The translations under genes and the position numbers were made by a program. A stretch of 9,051 nucleotides of DNA from FEN-1219 sp037445815 (lineage in GTDB: Bacteria > Pseudomonadota > Gammaproteobacteria > Steroidobacterales > Rariloculaceae): NCBI GenBank assembly GCA_037445815.1, contig JBBIJV010000150.1, forward strand, positions 1 through 9,051, written 5' to 3'. Shown piece by piece: positions 5,534 through 9,051 of the stretch (position 1 is the stretch's first letter; the number at the start of each line of letters is the position of its first letter). The notes beneath the pieces were generated by a model, which worked only from the letters and a program-made list of their open reading frames with translations, was not told where the DNA came from and searched no databases.

Positions 5534-7573
5534 CTAGCGCGCCTCGGCCGCCCGCGGCGGCGGCAGTCCCACGCTCTGCTCCTTGAGCTCGTTGATCTCG
5601 TCGCGCAGCTTCGCCGCCTGCTCGAACTCGAGGTTGCGCGCGTGCTCGTACATGCGCTTCTCGAGTTGCGCCACGCGCGCGAGTGCCTGCTCCGGCGAGA
5701 GGCGCTCGTACCGAGCGCCCTCGTCGCGGCCGCGGCGGCGGCGCTCGCCCTTCTTACCGCGCGGCGCGGCACGCGCGCCTTCCATGATGTCCTGCACCGC
5801 CTTGCGGATCGAGCGCGGCTCGATACCGTGGGAGCGGTTGAACTCGATTTGCTTCGCGCGGCGGCGCTCCGTCTCCTCGATTGCGCGCTGCATCGAGCCC
5901 GTGATCTGGTCCGCGTAGAGAATCGCCTTGCCGCGGATGTTGCGCGCGGCGCGGCCGATCGTCTGGATCAGCGAGCCCTCAGAGCGCAGGAAACCTTCCT
6001 TGTCGGCGTCGAAGATCGCCACCAAGGAGACTTCCGGCAGGTCGAGCCCCTCGCGAAGCAGGTTGATGCCGACGAGCACGTCGAACTCGCCGAGCCTGAG
6101 ATCACGAACGATCTCCATACGCTCGACAGTCTCGACGTCGGCGTGCAGATACCGCACGCGCACGCCGTGCTCCTGCAAATAGTCCGTCAAGTCCTCGGCC
6201 ATGCGCTTCGTCAGCGTCGTGATCAGCACGCGCTCGCCCAGACGCACGCGCTCGTTGATCTCGGACAGCACGTCGTCGACCTGCGTGCCGGCCGGGCGCA
6301 CCTCGACCTCGGGGTCGACGAGACCCGTCGGTCGCACGACCTGCTCGACGGTCTGATCCGACTGAGCTTTCTCGTAGGGCCCCGGCGTCGCGGAGACGAA
6401 GATCGTCTGCGGCGCAATCGCCTCGTACTCCTCGAACGAGAGGGGCCGGTTGTCGAGCGCAGAGGGCAGGCGAAAACCGTACTCGACGAGCGTCTCCTTG
6501 CGCGAGCGGTCGCCCCGATACATGCCGCCGATCTGCGGGATCGTAACGTGGCTTTCGTCGACGAAGAGCAGCGCGTCGTCGGGCAAGTAGTCGAACAAGC
6601 AAGGCGGGGGCTCGCCGGGACGGCGCCCCGAGAGATAGCGCGAGTAGTTCTCTATGCCGTTGCAGTAGCCGACCTCGAGAATCATCTCCATGTCGAACCG
6701 CGTGCGCTGCTCCAGCCGCTGCGCCTCGACGAGCTTGTTCGCTTGGCGCAGCCGCTCGAGCTGGACGCGCAAGTCCTCGCGAATCTGATCGACGCAGGCG
6801 AGCAGCGTCTCGCGCGGCGTGACGTAGTGCGTCTTCGGGTAGATCGTGGCGCGCGGCGTGCGCTGTGTGACCTCGCCCGTCAGGGGATCGAAGAAGCTGA
6901 TCTCCTCGATCTCGTCGTCGAAGAGCTCGACGCGCACGGCGTCCTTCTCGGACTCGGCCGGGAAGATGTCGATGACGTCGCCACGGACCCGGTACGTGCC
7001 GCGCGCAAGCTCGAGCGGGTTGCGCGTGTATTGCAGGTCCGTGAGCCGGCGCAACAAGTCGCGCTGATTGAGCGGCGCTCCGCGCACGAGGTGCAGCACC
7101 ATGCCGTGATACGACTCGGGGTCGCCCAAGCCGTAGATCGCCGACACCGTCGCGACGATCACGACGTCGCGACGCTCGAGCACGGCCTTCGTCGCCGAAA
7201 GACGCATCTGCTCGATGTGGCTGTTGATCGAGGCGTCCTTCTCGATATAGGTGTCACTCGAGGGGACGTAGGCCTCCGGCTGGTAATAGTCGTAGTACGA
7301 GACGAAATACTCGACGGCGTTGTGCGGGAAAAACTCGCGCATCTCGCCGTAGAGCTGGGCCGCCAGCGTCTTGTTGTGCGCGAGGATCAGCGCGGGCCGC
7401 TGCACGGCTTGGATGATGCTCGCCATCGTGTAGGTCTTTCCGCTGCCCGTCACGCCGAGCAGCGTCTGCTTCGCGAGCCCGCTCGTGAGGCCGTCGACGA
7501 GCTGCTCGATTGCCTGCGGCTGGTCGCCGGCCGGCGCGAAATCGGCAACGAGTTGTAGCGGTCGCTCGCTCAT
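5534..7573 (-). CDS. uvrB: UvrABC excinuclease subunit B
   Basis: Damage-verifying helicase-like subunit of nucleotide excision repair; it is loaded by UvrA onto damaged DNA and then recruits UvrC. The product is 679 residues, full length for the family. Walker A GVTGSGKT is at residues 40-47. The beta-hairpin segment YYDYYQPEAYVP is at 93-104, the DEAD-like motif VDESH at 338-342, motif III SATPG at 394-398, VGINLLREGLDLPEV at 501-515 and motif VI QTIGRAARN at 537-545. The C-terminal UVR motif that binds UvrC is at about 636-668 (LEKRMYEHARNLEFEQAAKLRDE). A basic linker rich in Arg/Lys (about 600-620) precedes it. ATG at 7571-7573 gives the normal family N-terminus, although no clear Shine-Dalgarno precedes it. 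It is divergent from the aminotransferase gene; I find no E. coli-type LexA box (CTGT-N8-ACAG) in the intergenic stretch. Confidence 0.98.
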   Translation of the reverse strand: MSERPLQLVADFAPAGDQPQAIEQLVDGLTSGLAKQTLLGVTGSGKTYTMASIIQAVQRPALILAHNKTLAAQLYGEMREFFPHNAVEYFVSYYDYYQPEAYVPSSDTYIEKDASINSHIEQMRLSATKAVLERRDVVIVATVSAIYGLGDPESYHGMVLHLVRGAPLNQRDLLRRLTDLQYTRNPLELARGTYRVRGDVIDIFPAESEKDAVRVELFDDEIEEISFFDPLTGEVTQRTPRATIYPKTHYVTPRETLLACVDQIREDLRVQLERLRQANKLVEAQRLEQRTRFDMEMILEVGYCNGIENYSRYLSGRRPGEPPPCLFDYLPDDALLFVDESHVTIPQIGGMYRGDRSRKETLVEYGFRLPSALDNRPLSFEEYEAIAPQTIFVSATPGPYEKAQSDQTVEQVVRPTGLVDPEVEVRPAGTQVDDVLSEINERVRLGERVLITTLTKRMAEDLTDYLQEHGVRVRYLHADVETVERMEIVRDLRLGEFDVLVGINLLREGLDLPEVSLVAIFDADKEGFLRSEGSLIQTIGRAARNIRGKAILYADQITGSMQRAIEETERRRAKQIEFNRSHGIEPRSIRKAVQDIMEGARAAPRGKKGERRRRGRDEGARYERLSPEQALARVAQLEKRMYEHARNLEFEQAAKLRDEINELKEQSVGLPPPRAAEAR

Positions 7574-7590
7574 GGGGTATACCGCGCCGG

Positions 7591-7619
7591 TTGGCGCTCC
7601 GAAACCTGCATTTTAAGAT
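7591..7619 (+). promoter_or_regulatory. Candidate aminotransferase promoter
   Basis: TTGGCG (7591-7596) and TAAGAT (7614-7619) with a 17-base spacer, each four of six consensus bases. Transcription would start near 7626, leaving a leader of about 25 bases that contains the AAAAGG ribosome site. Its -10 overlaps the candidate uvrB -10 on the other strand. Confidence 0.45.
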
Positions 7620-7638
7620 AACGGCGCCCAGCCACGAA
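7610..7638 (-). promoter_or_regulatory. Candidate uvrB promoter
   Basis: On the minus strand TAAAAT (7615-7610) matches five of six -10 bases; 17 bases upstream is TTCGTG (7638-7633), a poor -35. Transcription would start near 7603, about 30 bases before the uvrB ATG. The good -10 with a poor -35 could imply weak or activator-dependent transcription, but this is inference. Confidence 0.35.
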
Positions 7639-7650
7639 AAGGTCTCCCCT

Positions 7651-8835
7651 TTGATCATCGAGCTCGCGAGGCGTTTGCGACGCATCCACCCGTCCGCCAC
7701 GGTCGGCATCACGGCCCGAGCGCAGCGGCTGCGCGAGCAGGGCCGCGACGTCATCGTGCTTTCCGTCGGCGAGCCGGATTTTCCCACGCCGGAGCACATC
7801 AAGGCCGCGGCCACGGAAGCGCTCGCGCGCAACGACACGAAGTACACACCCGTCGATGGGTCGAGAGCGTTGAAGGACGCTATCGTCGAGAAGCTGGCGC
7901 GCGACAACGGCCTCCGCTACACGCCCGAGCAGGTGCTCGTCTCCACCGGCGCGAAGCAGTCTTGCTACAACGCGTGCCTCGCGCTGCTCGACCCCGGCGA
8001 TGAGGCCGTCGTCGTCGCGCCGTACTGGGTGTCGTACCCCGACATGGTGCGGCTCGCCGAGGCCGAGCCCGTGATCGTCGAAACGACGGCCGAGCGCAGG
8101 TTCAAGATGACGGCCGAGCAGCTCGAGCGCGCGCTGACCGCAAGAACGCGGCTCCTGATCCTGAACAGTCCGTGCAATCCCACGGGTGCCGTCTACTCGG
8201 CCGAAGAGCTGCGCGCGCTCGGCGAGGTGCTGCGCGCGCATCCGCGCGTCGTCGTGTTGAGCGACGAGATCTACGAGCACATCCAGTGGACGAGCGCACC
8301 GCTCGCGAGCTTCGCGGCCGAGTGCCCCGACCTCTACGACCGCACGTTGACCGTCAACGGCATGTCGAAGGGCTATGCGATGAGCGGCTGGCGCATCGGG
8401 TACGCAGCGGGCCCGAAGCACATCGTCAAAGCGATGACGAGCTTGCAGAGCCAGAGCACGACGAGCGCCTGCACGATCGCGCAAGCCGCGGCGCGCGAAG
8501 CGCTCGCAGGCGACCAAAGCTGCGTCCGCGATATGTGCGCCGAGCTCAAGCGGCGACACGATTACTTCTTCGCGCGCGTTCGAGCCTTGCCTGGCTTCGA
8601 ATGCGTCCGCGCCGACGGCACGTTTTATCTGTTCCCGAAGGTCGAGGCGGCCATCGCGGCGAGAGGCGTGGCGAACGACGTCGAGCTCTGCGAGCGGATC
8701 CTCGACGACGCCGGCGTCGCGCTCGTGCCCGGCACGGCGTTCGGGGCGCCCGGTCACATCCGCCTGTCGTTCGCGGCGGCACTCTCCACGCTCGACGCCG
8801 CGTTGACGCGCCTCGACGAGTTCCTCCGAAGTTGA
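7651..8835 (+). CDS. Class I/II pyridoxal-phosphate aminotransferase, aspartate aminotransferase type
   Basis: Cytoplasmic PLP enzyme of fold type I, most likely transferring amino groups between aspartate (or related amino acids) and 2-oxoglutarate. From TTG at 7651-7653 the product is 394 residues, typical of the Ib-type aspartate aminotransferases. TTG was chosen because AAAAGG (7637-7642) lies 8 bases upstream and the family N-terminus (xxARRLRRIHPSATVGITARA) starts here; the frame extends further back but overlaps uvrB. GEPDFPTP is at 40-47, the aromatic stacking residue Trp126 is in PYWVSYP, Asn176 in NSPCNPTG, Asp205 and Tyr208 in SDEIY, and the PLP Schiff-base Lys240 in NGMSKGYAMSGWRIGY with Arg248. 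The substrate-carboxylate Arg371 is in HIRLSF. Exact substrate range cannot be read; I avoid the symbol aspC. It is divergent from uvrB with a 77-base gap. Confidence 0.95.
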   Translation: MIIELARRLRRIHPSATVGITARAQRLREQGRDVIVLSVGEPDFPTPEHIKAAATEALARNDTKYTPVDGSRALKDAIVEKLARDNGLRYTPEQVLVSTGAKQSCYNACLALLDPGDEAVVVAPYWVSYPDMVRLAEAEPVIVETTAERRFKMTAEQLERALTARTRLLILNSPCNPTGAVYSAEELRALGEVLRAHPRVVVLSDEIYEHIQWTSAPLASFAAECPDLYDRTLTVNGMSKGYAMSGWRIGYAAGPKHIVKAMTSLQSQSTTSACTIAQAAAREALAGDQSCVRDMCAELKRRHDYFFARVRALPGFECVRADGTFYLFPKVEAAIAARGVANDVELCERILDDAGVALVPGTAFGAPGHIRLSFAAALSTLDAALTRLDEFLRS

Positions 8836-8901
8836 TCGCATCGGCGTTCTAGAAGTACTTGCTAACTCTCTGAAGCGTCGAACTATTCCGTATCCTTTGC
8901 C

Positions 8902-8930
8902 TTGACTTGCCGGGAACCATCTACCAGAAT
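8902..8930 (+). promoter_or_regulatory. Promoter of tRNA-Asn
   Basis: TTGACT (8902-8907, five of six) and CAGAAT (8925-8930, four of six) with a 17-base spacer, followed by the GC-rich discriminator GCCCGCGCC. The start would fall near 8937-8938, about 14 bases before the mature tRNA. The GC-rich discriminator fits stringent control of stable RNA. Confidence 0.6.
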
Positions 8931-8951
8931 GCCCGCGCCTTCCGACTCGGT

Positions 8952-9027
8952 TCCCCGGTAGCTCAGTTGGTAGAGCGACGGACTGTTAATCCGTTGGTCG
9001 CTGGTTCGAGTCCGGCCCGGGGAGCCA
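8952..9027 (+). tRNA. tRNA-Asn, anticodon GTT, CCA encoded
   Basis: Full 76-base cloverleaf on the plus strand. Acceptor TCCCCGG/CCGGGGA, discriminator G, encoded CCA (9025-9027). D arm GCTC-AGTTGGTA-GAGC. Anticodon stem ACGGA/TCCGT with loop CTGTTAA, so the anticodon GTT reads AAC and AAU as asparagine. T loop TTCGAGT. It closely resembles E. coli tRNA-Asn. It has its own promoter in the 116-base gap after the aminotransferase; an AT-rich tail follows to the window end with no complete terminator visible. Confidence 0.98.
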
Positions 9028-9051
9028 ATTTATTTATCAATAAGAACCACT

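Noticed and set aside
5642..7558. 638-codon plus-strand open frame opposite uvrB
   Set aside because: It is a mirror of uvrB codon use (rich in Asp, Arg, Leu, His, Val), with no recognisable domain or ribosome site. The sense protein is a complete UvrB.
7574..7650. LexA-controlled SOS promoter for uvrB
   Set aside because: I searched the divergent gap for CTGT-N8-ACAG and for GAAC-N4-GTTC and found neither.
7570..8841. 423-codon minus-strand open frame opposite the aminotransferase
   Set aside because: It is an antisense shadow of a complete PLP enzyme with all catalytic residues; composition is Arg/Asp/Ala-rich and no motif is visible.
1..9051. CRISPR array, insertion sequence, transposase or phage genes
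   Set aside because: I saw no regularly spaced repeats, no transposase-like protein and no terminal inverted repeats with target duplications around the accessory region.

Overview
The window reads as chromosomal DNA of a high-GC gammaproteobacterium. The translation-gene order infC-rpmI-rplT-pheS-pheT is the standard proteobacterial one, and uvrB sits divergently next to an aspartate-type aminotransferase with tRNA genes on both sides, an arrangement I recall from Pseudomonas. The TonB-receptor type present resembles those abundant in Xanthomonadales, Steroidobacter and similar lineages. No genus can be assigned from sequence reading alone.

Layout. Bases 1-2876, all on the minus strand, hold a core translation operon. 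In transcription order it is infC (IF3, apparently starting at ATC), rpmI (L35), rplT (L20), pheS (Phe-tRNA synthetase alpha) and the first 219 codons of pheT (beta). A good sigma70-type promoter lies at 2947-2975, and the leader can fold into a hairpin followed by five U. Bases 3008-5010, also minus, hold a small secreted metzincin (matrixin-like) protease gene and the wreck of a TonB-dependent outer-membrane receptor gene. The receptor is broken by a perfect 10-bp tandem duplication and a 2-bp insertion-type lesion, and most of its beta barrel is missing. Bases 5011-5381 hold no convincing gene. A tRNA-Val(GAC) gene follows at 5382-5456 (minus), then uvrB (5534-7573, minus), a class I aminotransferase (7651-8835, plus) and tRNA-Asn(GTT) (8952-9027, plus).

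How the genes work together. The infC-pheT operon couples translation initiation, two large-subunit ribosomal proteins and Phe-tRNA charging. uvrB belongs to nucleotide excision repair. The aminotransferase belongs to amino-acid metabolism, and the two tRNAs serve translation. The protease and receptor remnant look like an accessory insertion or rearrangement scar between two conserved blocks. thrS, which normally lies directly upstream of infC, is absent there.

I see no convincing undescribed multi-gene system. The points most worth a second look are the decaying receptor gene with its reversible-looking lesions, the non-canonical infC start with a structured leader, and the synteny break that replaces thrS.
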